Source: Rhynchonema sp. JSB1_4 (taxonomy: Eukaryota > Nematoda > Chromadorea > Monhysterida > Xyalidae). From it: 64,000 bases of DNA. Position 1 is the stretch's first letter. Every line of letters begins with the position of its first letter. A program made the position numbers and the translations under genes. The notes under the pieces are model-generated. The model was not told the origin of the DNA. It did no database searches and saw only the letters and a program-made list of their open reading frames with translations. The stretch is taken from positions 1-64,000 of the forward strand of contig JASAMV010002506.1 of NCBI GenBank assembly GCA_030248065.1. Direction: 5' to 3'. Shown here piece by piece: positions 11,745 to 25,500 of this stretch.

Positions 11745-12955
11745 TAACGCTTACGTGCCACATACCCAACCTCAAGCCTAACCCTCAAGCCTTATGTACC
11801 ACACCACCAACCAAGTCGACCTGAATGAGTTAATGGAGGGATTAGTCTTGTCTCGGATTGGTCGAAATAGACAGTGTCGTTTTATGATGTTTCAACCCCT
11901 GGTTGCATGGGGTTTATTTACAGACATGACTCATTTATGACGTCACAAGCTTTCTTGCCTTCTTGCGGCAATTTCCAAACTTTTCCCTATTTTTTATGTG
12001 CAGTGGCAGCTCTCTACATACCGTGTCGGGTGGTTTCTTGAGCCATTTGGCATTGCTAAACTCGGATGTGTATTGGTCGCACAATGATTATTTAAGAATC
12101 CATCCAAATTTTTTCTTAATGGTAAAGCACGTCTCGCTGCAGATCACAAGCCTTCTATTTATATTAATTCCAAAACATTTCCAAAACATGTTTGTGTGTC
12201 TTTGTTCCAGAGTGTGTATGTAGGGAAGGGATCAACTTTTATTTGGTTCGCGGTTTGACAGAAATACACGATTAGTTAATCAAAGCTATGTAAATTGCGT
12301 CTCAAAATTACATGAGTACCAAAGCCCAAGTCCCGAAGTTTGAAAACAGCGCAAACAAGCAGGCAGAGTACACGCCTGCCTGCCTGCCTGTCTCTCACGT
12401 GGGAGCGCGTGCGGAATGCTTGGGTTGGGTCAAGAGAATGTCTGTTGTGGCTTGGTAAACTGCGGGCTAAAAGATTTCTCGACGGTTTTAAATGTACCAA
12501 ACGCTTCTACACTTAACCATATTAAAATTATTGTATAATTGTTTTAGTGCCGCGAGTTGGCCTTAACAAAACTATTTGCCCTCGTAACGACTATGGTTCG
12601 GGAACGGTTTGTCCCGTCACGGCCTTTAGGGGTTTGAAAATCAAAAAGTATGCATATATGGTAGTGCACTGAACAATTGTGCGTATTTTGAGTCCAAATA
12701 CAACGCTGTCAGATCTAACACGGGAAAGAAAATTAGAATTTAGTGTTCAGTGTCAGGCGGTGTACTGAAAAAATGGGAAATGCTGGGTTACGGTAGCAAC
12801 ATAAGCTGATATCGCAAACTAAGTTTGTGATTCGTTACTACACTTAAATAGCTTCACTTTTGTGCCAATATTTAGAAAATTGAACCGATTCCTTATTTTG
12901 GCGCGGTCTTCCTTGTTCTCCGCCTATGTATTACAGGCAATGTGTCATATTGTTT

Positions 12956-14011
12956 CGTATCCATGTGTTTTGTCAATCCAGCTCTGTCTTGTTTCAATTA
13001 TGTACTGCTTTTTGCGCGTGATTTTTGTAAACACAATTACCTCTGTCGGCAAATTCCTATAGGTAATTTAAGCTCGAAGTTTATTATTTCTAAATTGCTC
13101 GCTGTGTACAATTATTGTTAAAATTTTTCCATTACTTTTGAGTTGCCCTCTTTTGCTCTTATTTTTCCTGTCATTGCCCCTCTAATTCATTAGTTTGTTG
13201 TAACTCGTTGTAATTTATTCGTCCTTCTCTTGGCATTCATACAAAAAATTTTAACTTGTGTCACTCACCATACAATGTTGTTTTTTCCCGGTGTTTCTGT
13301 CCGTGTCACAGGCAGTGAATGTAAAAAATGAATATTTTTTGTTATTTTTTATTTGTGCTTCTGCACGTCCTGTGCCAGGTCAATCAATGCCAGGGCATAA
13401 TGACGACAAAATCACCTTGTGCTCTTGGGGCGTTTTGCATCCTCCCCGAATTGGCAATTGGCCGTTTCTCGTCACTCCACGAAACAAACGCGTATGCAAT
13501 TTCTTACTGCATTTCATGCATCATTATGTTTTTACAAAAAAAACTGACGATTTTTCCAGGTGCACAATGATCGGGGTGAATGGTACATTTTGGAAATCGG
13601 CGAGAAACTGAGTGAAATCACTGATCAACAGCGGTGATCGCTTTTTGCTACTTTTTTCCAACATTTACGTTGTTCGCTGTGTTGATCCAGCTTTTTGTGA
13701 TGCTCATTGAATTATGGCTTTTTGCGTGTGGAAGTTTGTATTATAATTTATGCTTATCAGCACTGTGGGTGAATTTTGTGATTTTTTTGTGATCGTTTCG
13801 GTGGGCACTTCGCTAAAATTGTCTAGAGCCTCACTCATTGTTTCTCTTTCTGGTGTCAATTGTCTTTTCTCTCGTTTGTAATAGTTGATAAGCTGATTAA
13901 TTTTTTATTTGTTGACCTAATGCCTATTTTCGTTCCTTTTTCAATCAAAAATTATAACTTGTATCATTCACCGTGCAATGAGCAGAATTGTTGAAAGCCA
14001 GTTGAAAGCAG
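12956..14011. other. AT-rich DNA, no gene recognised
   Basis: Mostly T-rich plus-strand sequence. Open frames of up to about 117 codons occur (13258-13611) but overlap each other in different frames and match nothing known. No repeat with defined ends seen. Confidence 0.4.
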
Positions 14012-14138
14012 TTGAAAATGCAAAGAAAGAGAAATCACACGTGACATGCACGCCGCCAACGTCACCAGAAGCTTGAAACATTGTTCCGGCTTCTTACGTG
14101 GCGTGTGACGTCTGATTTCTCTTTCTTTGCATTTTCAA
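14012..14138. repeat. Short inverted repeat
   Basis: TTGAAAATGCAAAGAAAGAG at 14012 is mirrored by CTCTTTCTTTGCATTTTCAA ending at 14138, with partial pairing inwards around CGTGACATGCACGCC and GGCGTGTGACGTC. Could be a small foldback element. Confidence 0.6.
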
Positions 14139-14252
14139 GATGAATCGCACAATATTTCGACCTTAGCTAGGAGCAACTGGATCGCACGTTGAGTGGGTGT
14201 TTGACAAATATAATAAGGAAAGACTATAATTGGAATTCGCAAGGCAGCCACT

Positions 14253-14827
14253 TATAGTCCTTCCACCAGCTCATGGCCCTTTGTGTTTGTGCTGCTGCTG
14301 GCTGGTTTGTTCCCTTCCTCCACGTTGTTAGGAGTGAGAAATTGACTGTGACCGATTTTGCAAAAAAACAAAAAAGTATTAAAATGGATCGAAAAATCAA
14401 TGGGACTATTTAGTCTCTTGGAGCATGTGGCATTTTGGGGTGTACACCCGGTGATTTCGTCTCTGACGACTGGCCCGGATCACATAAGCTGTCAGGCGTT
14501 ACGGGCTGAAACAGCAACGTGTCACTGGTCTTGCGCAAAGGCGTGCCCTCAAAGCACCTTACCGTCTGACCAATAACATTGGTATTTTTTGCTTCAATGC
14601 AGCCCTCAAGGCAACCCAGTCATGGATCGAAAAAGATTGAATTCGATCAATTTTAAAATTAAATTAAATTAAAATCGATAAAAAACGTCGATTTTACAAA
14701 AACCACAATTTAGGAGCAAAAATAATTTTTTACCGGAAACTCAATTTCTCTTTCATTAGAACGTGGAGGAAGGGAACAAGTCGGCCCGCAGCATCACAAA
14801 GTGACATGAGCTTGATGGACGGACTAT
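14253..14827. mobile_element. MITE, GTCCATCCACCAGC family, with an internal insertion
   Basis: Ends TATAGTCCTTCCACCAGCTC and GATGGACGGACTAT. It is a longer relative of 38996-39321. The extra roughly 200 bp in the middle (about 14390-14630) is bordered by the direct repeat ATGGATCGAAAA, which suggests an insertion or a slippage duplication. Confidence 0.7.
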
Positions 14828-16993
14828 GCAATTGTATTGCACAATGCGATTGTGCAAACGCAAGCAATTCTCTGCACCTCGGTGCGTGCTGAAGTGCCTT
14901 CTAGCCTCAAAACATGTGTGCGTTGAACAAACGCCTCTCTTCTTGCGTATGCAGCAAACTCAACAAATTCAGGTCAGCCAGTTGGGACTGTCATCATGCG
15001 CCATTTTGCTGGCGCAATTCGATTGCACAGCAAGTAAGGAAAATTTTGATGCTCCTGGCTGTCTATGTATGTCTGAAGTTTGAGCACAGGCAGACAAAGA
15101 AACTGCAAAGATATGAGCGCGGCAGCTTGCTGATTCCTTGTAACAACATGTTCCTATTTCATAAAATTAGAACGAACGCGTCAAATTTGACACGACCCTT
15201 CGATTTAGGGGTCCTTTTTCTTTTCTTCCTTCCGAAACGGGGCCAAATGGTCCAAAGGGGGGCATGGCCCCTGTGCCCCCCTGGATCCGTGTCCTGTAGA
15301 CACACAGCTTGCATCACGCTTCTTGTGGAACATTCACTTTTGTCAAAAATTAAGTGACCTGATCTTGGTTGAGGCTGCATTAAATGAAAACCGCTTATTG
15401 GTGTCCCAAGTCACACACGTGGCCTGCTATGTACCGTATGTTTTGTGCACAAGCACCCAGCCCAGCCAGACCCGAAAATCTTATTTTAATATTGGGGAAA
15501 AACGACATGACTGTTATGTATGTGCGTACATTATATGTTGAATGCAAATTTTTGCATTCAAAATTCAGATATCGGGGATGCCTATGTGATGATTAAGATA
15601 AATGTGTGTACAGTGAACGTGCGCAGGCTGAATCTATATTTCAAACATGACAGTCGTTGATGCAATACACAGAACCACAACATCCCCCGAAAATATTCGA
15701 AACATGCTGCTGTGGCCAACAGCCAAGAGACAGTGTACAATATATTTCGAAAGTTATTCGCTCCATGGCGTTTTGCATAATATTCCCATGACAGTTTGTG
15801 AGCAGCTCTAGGTAATGGTGAGGTGATCAAGTTATATCCAACGCAACATTCAGTTTCTGTACTATATGGATTCCGGTTCCGTGGGCGGTATACCACAGAA
15901 CCGAAAATCGTGTTTCTCATGCATCATGCCAGTGCATACAGTATCGCGCCAGAATTGGGTCACACAATTGCCGCGCGCCGTATCTGACAAAACTTTTGTG
16001 CGCTGTAAACAAAACGGTTGTTGCTCTTGGCAGTTTGAGATGATGGTTGGCGCTTTTGGTTATTTTCGTCGTTTTTAGCTGTGCGTGAATATATGGCCCA
16101 TCCTGTCGAAGCGGGTTGACGCCAGATCTTTGTTTTCCCTCGAATGCAACAATTACGTAATACTTTACCATGTTCTGCCGAAAGCGTCTTTTGTCTGGAA
16201 ATTTCTTCACGTATGCTAAAAATTTCGGCCGCCGAACAAATTTATATCGGCTTCCTTCCTTGATTTGACCATTGTAAAGGTGTCCCGGCTGACATGCACT
16301 TTGCTGACTTGGTCCGGGCCCCCACTGGTGATTTTTTATGTGTGCTCACGTTCATTAAGTTGTCACGACACGATGTGCAAATTTGACCAACGTTGGCCTT
16401 GTTTCTTTGGCGGTCGTGAAGATAACTTTCATGCGGACCGAGTTTACAAAATAAACGAAGGACTACTGAACTACTGGCATCAAAAAGTACCTGGTAGCAG
16501 CTCCTATCTTCATACGCTAGTCCATTACAGCACAGGGATACCGGGCGCAAAATGTTATATAACCGAACATTATAATTATAACGCTTGCTTCAGCATAATC
16601 AAATCAAGCATTTTTTCATTGCGTTTCTTTATTGGTTAAAGTGTTCGCATTGGCAATGTATGTTTTGCCCGGCATAGGGTCGTAACTAAAATATGTAAAT
16701 TAGCTAGGCACATATTATACTACAAATTATGTATTTTTATTCTTATATATTCTTTTATACATATTATGTATACCAAAACTGAAAACTTGCCTCTTCTGCT
16801 AGTAATTTTACACCATTGTCGACAACGTTTTCCACAAGTTCGAATATGGTCATTTCCAATTTTTGAAAATTTGGCATTCAGCGCGTGATCCCGTTGACAT
16901 TTAATGTGACTGTCAAGCTTTTCATCTGACAAAAAGTGTCATGAGCTGATGGATGGACTATACACGGCATTGCGTTTAGTGCATATGTGTATA
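14828..16993. other. Intergenic DNA, no gene recognised
   Basis: Several open frames of 60-147 codons occur on both strands but overlap each other and show no domain. The sequence near 16930-16992 is a small inverted repeat (GATGGATGGACTATACAC and GTGTATAGTCCATCC) that abuts the next MITE. Confidence 0.4.
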
Positions 16994-17351
16994 GTCCATC
17001 CACGAACTCATGAGACGACTTATTTTGAAGTTGACTTGAACGGATCCAACAATGTTCCGGTTCCACGTATTTCGGAAATGAAAGAAAGAGAAACTCACGT
17101 ATTTTTTAAAAACACGCTCTCCATCTCGGTGCGTAAATTCCCTTTTGACTCCCAAAACATTTGTGTGTTGAACGACGTTGCTGTTCGCGTAAGCACGCAA
17201 CAAATTGAGGTCAGTCATCAGCTGGAACTTGTCATCATCTCTCTCGGCCCAATCTCTTTCTTTTGTTTGCGAAAACCCGTGTAGCCGGCGCATTTTTGAA
17301 TCTGGCCAAGCAAGCTTTAAAAAAAGTCGTCTCATGAGCACGTGGGTGGAC
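16994..17351. mobile_element. MITE, GTCCATCCACGAACTC family
   Basis: Terminal inverted repeats of about 35 bp, GTCCATCCACGAACTCATGA with the CGACTT that follows, mirrored at the right end; TA at both borders, as expected for a Tc1/mariner-type target. The copy at 38203-38563 is in reverse orientation and very similar. Confidence 0.8.
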
Positions 17352-18781
17352 TAAACATCACCACAGAATCCAACACAGTTGTCTCTCGAGGCTTTACTGC
17401 ACGAAGTTTTACTGCGAAGGAAATGCAATGACAACATGCAGCCGTACGGTATGTAAGGCACAGTGAGAAATGTGAAATCGAATCTATTAGTTCGTTTTGT
17501 TGGTGCTTGCAAGACGTTGAAACACACGTGCATTAAATAGCCTCTCTGAGTATGAGAGCGCATGTCAGTTCAGGCGATGTGATTTAGCGTTTCATTTGCG
17601 TGCAGTATTTTATCAAATTGCCCCAAATGGTCTAACTATTTGGTCTCTCTGATAACCTTGTTCAATAACACCGCCGATTTTCAGAATTATTATTATGATC
17701 GCTTAAAACCCGTATTTACCGTCTGCGTCAAAAAACAGCACAAATATATATGTTTTTTGGAACGTTGATCCTGAAAACTGCGTGGCGTTTTCTGTGTCCC
17801 GTGGCATCCGAAAAATACCAATGTGTTTAGTGGTCTAATCAGGCCAATAACGCAAGTGCACCGCTTTTATGTATTGTGGGTTGGTTGATTGTGGGAAAGC
17901 AGTGCACCATTTACTTACGTCAGAGCAGACAGCTACATTACATGTCATATACTTGTTTTGCTCGTCTCTTATCACCATTTTTGCGTCTAGCTAATTTTTG
18001 GGCTATTTTAAGTTTCCAGTTCTGCTTTCACTCCAGCAGTGTTCCAAACGAACCCGATGGTTGCCCATTCAGACCTGCTTCTTCTTCACCAGCGATCAGC
18101 GCGAGAATGCACCGGGTAGTCAAGGTTTATATATTATCCTCTGTGTCGTTGAATATCTGGAAGTTGTAGAGCTTGGGATTACACACATAATTCAGGTGCC
18201 TACGATTAAAACAGCCGTTTTGTTGATAAGATTATTACCTATAGGTCGTGATAAACTGCGTGACAACCATGATCATCAAAAAACAGCGAAAGGATTATTA
18301 TTCGAGTGGTGTAGCTGGTTTCCTCTCGTTCCTGCCTCCCCTGCAGCGCCAAGCCTTGGGGAAAATGCGGAGACCGAGCCAGATTTCCGTTGCTAAATCG
18401 ATAACGTTGCACATAAAACTGTAACAATTTTCATGGAAAATCAGGCTTATGTTCATGTCGTCAACGCAGGTCGCAGCGCTTGGGCCGGTATAGTACTCAA
18501 AAATGAATGTCAATGTGCTATCAGGCTGCATGCTTTGTCCCATAAATGTCATATTTCGTCGCGCTCGTATAGGGGCTGCTTTGCTTTGTACCGGTGTTTT
18601 TCCGCCTGGAGCCCCAGGGGCTCTATTCGGAAAAAGTGCGAAAATTTGACCTTTGGCTAAGATAAGAATGTCTTTCCCAAATAGGGTCCAAAGATCTGGA
18701 TTTGGAAAATCATCCTAATTAAGCCCCATGGGTCATTATTCGGGGGGAGGCTGTAGATGAAAAAACGGCAATGTTGTCGGG
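17352..18781. other. Intergenic DNA with a GGGGCTCTATTCGG motif cluster
   Basis: No gene recognised. Around 18608-18750 are GCCCCAGGGGCTCTATTCGG and AAGCCCCATGGG words, the same motif family as the element at 30830-31297, probably a decayed copy. Confidence 0.4.
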
Positions 18782-19057
18782 TATTGGTCGACTTTATAAG
18801 AATTGGTCAAATTTTTTCCTCAATCGTGAAGCAGGAAAGTGACGGCGCAATGACGTTGCGTTGCGCGATCACACACAAAGAATGCGGTCAGAAGAATGAA
18901 AATGTTTCAGACCCGCAGCAACGTGGGTGCTGTGCTAGATTATTTTCAGCTTAAAATGTTTTGTGAGAACCACAAATAGCACAGTGGTTAAGAGTGACTG
19001 AACGTGAAAATCAGGATTGATTTGATGAATTCTTATATGGTTATTGTCCAACCGATA
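18782..19057. mobile_element. MITE, TATTGGTCGCACAATGAC family
   Basis: Left end TATTGGTCG then TTATAAGAATTGGTCAAA, right end TTTGATGAATTCTTATATGG then the inverted terminus. Near-identical interior to 20759-21036 and to the split copy at 43734-45356. TA at the borders suggests a mariner-type element. Confidence 0.8.
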
Positions 19058-20758
19058 TCAAATGCGCACAACCCACGTGCATGACATGGCACTTTAGGAT
19101 TATTTTCTTTTTCTTCAGCCAATTTAGACAGCACAAACTCACGTGCTGGGCTGAGTTGACGGTGTGCGCGCGCTATGTGCGTTGACGACCATACAATCAG
19201 CCAAAAACTGCGTGTCTCCAACGCTTTACCATTCGAAAGTTATCATCGTTTTATGTAAATTTTCTGCTCAGCTATGAACATACATACATATTGCAAGCTT
19301 TTTTCAACCCATACGCTTTGTACATAACCGCGTGCTGTTGTAACGGGTTTTCTCAAAACATTGATGCAGACAGACAGCACTGAGAGAGATAAGGGTTAGC
19401 TCAGTAAATTGTGTTTTTTTTCAATCATGTCGAGGGCATATACGACCAGCAAACCGCCAGGACACCAGTGCATCAGATAATAAACCGTTAAAAGTGTAGC
19501 TTTTTTTGCACAGGTTATTTGGTTTCTAACGTCGTATTACAGCGGGCCAATGGCGTGCCGTCTGTCCAACATGTGAAATTTGTGCGCATTAGAAGATGCA
19601 TATTTTGCGTACTATGTATGTTTCACAATCTGTTGCGCCCAGCGTGCGAGCTCGATTTTCTGCTCCTGCTCTGAACCTGAACCTGAACAAGGCAGCCTGA
19701 ACAATTACATAAGCGTCAAGAGGGTTACAATACTCACCACGAAAAGATGGTTTGGGACTGTAACTTTTATGTGGCCCGCCGCCCGTTGCAGCGACGTGTT
19801 TTTTTACAATCCTATTGCAACAATGGGAACCAGTTCCTGTACCTCATCTGAAACAAACTTCATGTTCCTGGGTCCGCATACAGGTGTAGCGGATACCACC
19901 GATGTTACAGTCATTCTGTGAGGATACATAAGCAAGCGTCGCACGTAGACGGGTATACCTGTGCTGTATCGTATTTTGAGGTCCTTTCCGAAAGCCCACT
20001 CAAGCGTGCGTAATGTCGCTGCTGCATTGTATGTAACTGCGGAGGCAGAGAGAACTGCGCCATTTTCACACTATTATCGAATAAAACTGTTGTCCCTCAA
20101 ATCGTTAATTTACAAGATGCGAATCTTATCGTTTACTGCGGTTTCACCATCACGTTCCTATATCTACATATGTACGTCTACAAAAGTACCATATGTAGGT
20201 ATCTAACGGTTGCCTCTTTCGCGAATTGGCAAATAAAATCTTACGAAACCCGCTGTGATTTGTCGGGTGTAATCGGGACGCGATGAAAACCAGGTGAAAT
20301 CGGTTTCTTGGAAGAGCAGTAGTTAGGGACAAGCTATTGATGCAGGCTCCTCCACGGTGTCGCATGGCACTCCACCAAACATTGTTCTCATGCTGGAGTG
20401 GCATGATATCATGGATGGCGTATGCAATGCCGCTGGGCTGCATGTATGTTGTTAAGACGAGTATCGTGAACAGTGCCCAAACCGGATTGCTTTTCGGGAT
20501 TAGGATCGTGATTTCTTAACGGGATTGAAATTTTCCGGATCAGGATCGGGATTGCAGTTTTTGACAAAATGTTAGTCACTCTCACCTTACAGATGATTTT
20601 TCATTTTTGGACCGCCCCGCAGACGTGTTACAAAACATCCGCAGTAAAAACGGCGTCAAATTGTACAAGCGACCCACGAAATTAGCCCTTTTTGTCTTCC
20701 ACATCTTTGTTGTCATGCTCAGTTTTATATCATACAACAGTGACACAACTCCACTAGG
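19058..20758. other. Intergenic DNA, no gene recognised
   Basis: No convincing gene. GGGATTAGGATCGTGATTTC-like words at about 20494-20555 recur beyond the next MITE at about 21075-21155, so that MITE seems to lie within a GGGATCGGGATT-rich repeat. Confidence 0.4.
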
Positions 20759-21036
20759 TATAGGTCGCACAATGACTTTATAAGAATTGGTCAAATCTTT
20801 TTCCTGAATCGTAAAGCAGGAAAGTGACGGGGCAGTGACGTTGCGTTGCGTGATCGCACACAAAGCATGTGGTAAAGAGAATGTTTCAGACCAGTGGCAA
20901 CATGGTTGATCTGCTAGATTATTTTTAGCTGCAAATGTTTTGTGAGAATAACAAATAGCACAGTGGTTAAGAGTGACTGAACCTGAAAAGCAGGATTGAT
21001 TTGATGAATTCTTATATGGTCATTGTGCGACCAATA
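20759..21036. mobile_element. MITE, TATTGGTCGCACAATGAC family
   Basis: Best-preserved ends of the family: TATAGGTCGCACAATGAC on the left and GTCATTGTGCGACCAATA on the right. The interior includes GGAAAGTGACGGGGCAGTGA, which is the site split in the copy at 43734-45356. Confidence 0.85.
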
Positions 21037-22553
21037 TTTAGCAGCTCTCTCATCCTGATAAAAATCCCCATAATGATGTCGGACCGGGATCGGGATTAAC
21101 CGGGATTGAAGTTCTCCGGATCGGGGATTTCGGGCTCGGGATCCCGTTCGAGTACTGATCGTGAGATTGACTTTGCACGGTTGGTCATCAAGGTAGTCGC
21201 TTGTCGTTTTGTTTTTGTTTTTAATTTGCTGTTTCATCGCGCTAACTGTTCATGTGATGGTTGAGACACTTTCCTTTTTTTCGCTTTTTTTCGCATAGCC
21301 ACCCCTTTCCCCAATTTAAAATGTTCACAGGCATGTTTCCGATAGGAACCCCAAGCGCTCTTTTTGGCAAAATGTTTGAGACGAAAGGGCTAGATTTCCA
21401 CCTTTTTCCGAACAAGAGCTTCCGGGGGTCTATATAAAAACGGTTAAAGCAATTTTTCGTCATGCCTGTTCCTTGCCGGCCTTTGTCATACATGCATGGT
21501 CCCAAATTTTTAGGACAATGTTTTGTTAAAAAGATGCGTGGCAGTCAACTGCCCGTTTTCATTTGCAAATCAACTTGCCCATTACTATCAGCACGAAATT
21601 AACTTTTTGGTTACAGTAACTCCTGGGTGTTTCCGTCGGGCTTGCTCTGGATCAGTGTGACACAGTTTATGACCACCACCCAACCTGCACTGTTGTACGG
21701 GTATGCAATACGCGTTCTATGAAAACATACGTTTTCACGGACTCAACAAGTTTCATAAATGTAGTTTTTAAATGTACAGTAAGGCAAGTATAGTCCAGCT
21801 GCAATTCCTGGGATCTGTGCGTACGCATGTAGTGCAATAGTTGTATAACGCATCATTTTATCAATTGGTTTAACTAAAATGACAAGAACAACCCCTGGGA
21901 CTGGACTGCACAAATTGGGAACATAATCAGTCATTCTAGCCAAGGAACTGTCTTCTCGTTTCGACAAACATAGATTCAAACTTGATTCGGAAGAGCACAA
22001 AGTAAATGAAATATGCACTGATATGTATCTCGAAAGTGTGCATGGTTCATAGGTCTTCAGGGTGTCTTTGCATGTCAACTGCGCAACACATTACAGCGAG
22101 CCATTTTCAGCGTGAAATTAACCATCGGTCGGAAACCGGTTCTCTGCACAAACTTTATCAAAAGCACGTGGTGTTCGCATGTTTTGCGGTTCTGGAAAGC
22201 GGAAAACGGGGAAACGGGTCATTGTGAAGACGGCCTAACATTGCCAGCGCGAAATTGCGCGTTGGTGAATTTTTTGTCGCAATCCAGTTTTTGCACGCCC
22301 GGCGCCCATGTTAGGTATTGGCGCAGTGCACATACAGTATACCGTAAGCAACTTCACGCTCGTTATTTGTGTCCAAACAAATGTTCATCTGGACGACCTG
22401 ACAGTCCCTGTCCCCAGATATATACATATATATTTATATACATATGTACGTAGTCACAAGCGCACATGCACTTACTTGGCATATGCATGTTCGGGTTTGA
22501 TGTCCCGTGTCGTGTATTCGATCGTGCCAAACACTCTGGTGGCGAGACATGCG
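21037..22553. other. Upstream region of the MAP3K gene
   Basis: No gene recognised. It should contain the promoter and perhaps a 5' non-coding exon of the kinase gene, but no TATA box or initiator can be assigned. ATATATAC-type simple sequence lies at about 22420-22450. Confidence 0.4.
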
Positions 22554-25500
22554 ATGTCGACGTTTCAGCGATTTGCGTTCATCAAAGGCGTCATGATGGA
22601 GTATGGTCGGCTGAACGAACGGTCGCCGCCCAACAATACCACCAACGGCAATATCAGCAGTATCACTCAATCAAATACCTCCAATAATCCGCCCGATTAT
22701 ACGTATTCGGACGCGGCCGTGGTCATTAACGACATTCTCACTGATGCACTGAGGGAGAAATTCAGCGTAACCGACAGAAATGCCAATGGTCGGCGAAATG
22801 GGAGTGCGGCAGCAGCGGCGGTGCATCCAGCCACACGAGGCACCAGCGCTCGTCACAGTGCCAGCACACCGGGCATGCATTCGCCACGCACTGGCACGAA
22901 CAGACAACAATCGGGTGCGCAGCCAACAGTTTCTAGCAGTTCTAGGACTTTGTCAGTTTTTACCCCGCTGACAGTTTCATTTCATTTCTCCGTTTGTAGT
23001 CCGCTTCATTTCTCCATTTGTAGTCTGACGGAGACAAGTTCACAAAAATTTGAAATGATATCTTAGAATGCGAACACCATCAACCAAAGATGTAGTTTAA
23101 GATCGGTGTTCGGTTTGTTATCATGTACAAACATACATATGGTGTCCCAAACACATACAGTCTGATGTGGATGGTGAGGTCCGAGGTTGGTTTGACGGTG
23201 ATTTGGCATCCAGACACACATACTGTATGTAACTGTGAAATCTCAGTCAGCTGGCCATGTCTGGATATATATGTACGTACAAGAGTCGAGCGTGTTTTTA
23301 CAAGCAGTACACAACTGAATGACTGTTCCTTCACAGTCGTATGTGTGTGCGTGCTACTTTCTAGTGTCGGGTTTGTTGAAAGTGTCGGGTGTCGAGTACT
23401 CCCAATGCCTAATGCCAACTCAAAGTCGAACCAATCAGTGACAAAACACTAAGCCCGCAGCCCGCAGGCTGCATTGCGCACCGCACGTATTAGCTCTAAA
23501 ATCCAAAAAAAACCTTCAAAACTTGCAGATCCAAACGGAAATCCTGCGGCGGCACCAAGTTCAAAAAAACACAAGGACCTGCGCATCAAACTCGAATACC
23601 GCGGTCATAATCGATGTATTATGATGCCGCGACCGATAAATTTTCGCGCGCTGCGAGCGAAAATATTGGAGATGTTCAGTGAGAAACTGGCCATTTACTA
23701 CACTGCGCCACACGCTGAGGTGGGTTGTGTTTGATGACAGATGCGTGTGTTTGGTTTGCGTTCTATCTCAGGGTTTTTACGGTCATGGGGACCATCTGGT
23801 GCATTCGCACTGACGATGTCCTTGTACATCACCAACCGGTTTTCACAGAGCACCCATATTTAGTTGCATACATACAGGTGACCCAAACAACACCCATGAG
23901 TTCTCATGTGAAACATCACCAGCCGCGACTATTCCTGGTTGCAATTTCAGATTCTTGTGCTGATCGGCAGTCAATCTGATCTAGATGATGCCGTTGGTGT
24001 GGTGGAGCGCAGTCACCATATGCACAGTTTGAGGTTGTTCCTCAGTCGGCATTACGAACCGAAACAGCCGCCACAAAAGAACGACAATCAGGTAAATAGT
24101 ACACCAGATTTTGCAATTTTTCACCTCTTTTTTTAAACTTACTCGTTGCAGTTTTTTCTTGACCATAATCGCGATTAATTTCACGCCACAGATCTTTTTG
24201 CAAGATAGACCAGATACCGAACACCGAGTGTGATGACAGCGTTTGCGTGTTGCGAACAGATCCGCACATAGATACTGCGCGTCAACGATACTGTGGGACG
24301 ACATGTGTTACCCACTTTACAATACGTCATTTCATTCCAGCCCAACGACAACAACAACAACAACAACAACAGCGGTGGTCGATCATTTAGTCCTCCGCCG
24401 GGTCAACGACATCGTCGGCATCACTCGTCCCACCGACATCACACAAACAGCAGTCGGTCGCGCAAAGCCTCGTCGAATCGAAGTGGATCGGTTCGGACGC
24501 AGGATCTGGTGAAACAGGTCGCTGGCTGATTCTGAATCGAAAGTTTTAGATACATATGGACCACGCATACTGTTCGATGAACTAGAAGACTTCGTTCATA
24601 TAAATCAAAATGAAGTTCTTTCACAGATCCCCGAAGTGCCCTACAAGTCCAGCGCGAGCTCCGTGGCCAGCAGCAGAATATCCGTCGAGTAAGTGTACTT
24701 GTAGTGTTGTAGAATGTTTGATTTCTGCAGACGGATGCAGACGGCGGAGTGTTCATCCACTTTCTCACAAGTCGCAACTTGTGCCAAATTATGTTGTATT
24801 AAAATAAACGTATGCATTGTGAAACATCAGCCAGCCTGCCTATCCGCAGTTACACCCGTCATCCGCAGCGTCTCAGCCACGGCAGCGGCGCCAAAAGTGC
24901 GGCGAATCTGTCGTCGGGCCACAATCCCATCCGAAACGTCACTAGTCGAGCGTCATCGAGCTCCAGTTCGGGATTGGTCGCCGATTTCGATCACTCAAAG
25001 ACGCAAACAAGCACCGGTGTCGCGCCCGGACCGCAACGTTCCGCCACATGTGAGTCAACAAGGGTGATGCGTTCGTATTTTGGCTGTAATATTCTAATAT
25101 GGTAGATGCAAGTCGTATTGGCCGCACGCAATGGCTACATGAAAATCGATTGGGTCCATTTTTTGAATTTTGGATAAATTCTCTATCCAGTCATCATCAT
25201 AGAGATACATGTAATCATAGTCGACGCGGCGCTAAGAGCACAAGAAATTTTAAACGGCGGACGGGCAATTGAGAAAAGCACGCTTGAGCAAGACCACTTC
25301 GAGCAAGTGAAAAAGAGCAGGGGCCAAAAGAGCAGAACCTAAAAACGAATAGGATTAAGCCTAAGCCTGCCCAAACACAAAACTAATCTTAAGTGTAAGC
25401 CTAAGCCTGATACCAAAATCAGCCTAAGCCCAAACCATTGGAACAAAATATGTACTCTGCTCCTTTGGCCCTGGTCTTTTTCACTTGCTCAAAGTGGTTT

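Larger units (their letters stand above)
7139..12955. repeat. Large inverted repeat (about 0.76-kb arms, 2.8-kb spacer)
   Basis: About 7139-7707 plus 9157-9350 matches, inverted, about 12190-12955. The left arm is split by the hAT-like element 7708-9156; the right arm is not. The spacer 9351-12189 holds two MITEs (10736-10950 and 11429-11744) and no recognisable gene. A 94-codon minus frame at 10057-10341 begins with ATG but resembles nothing I know. Arms of this length with no terminase or transposase suggest a foldback or a duplicated-inverted segment. Confidence 0.8.

Noticed and set aside
19580..19921. 113-codon plus-strand frame and an opposite-strand TVTSVVSATPVCGP stretch
   Set aside because: Neither resembles a known family and no consistent splice sites were found.
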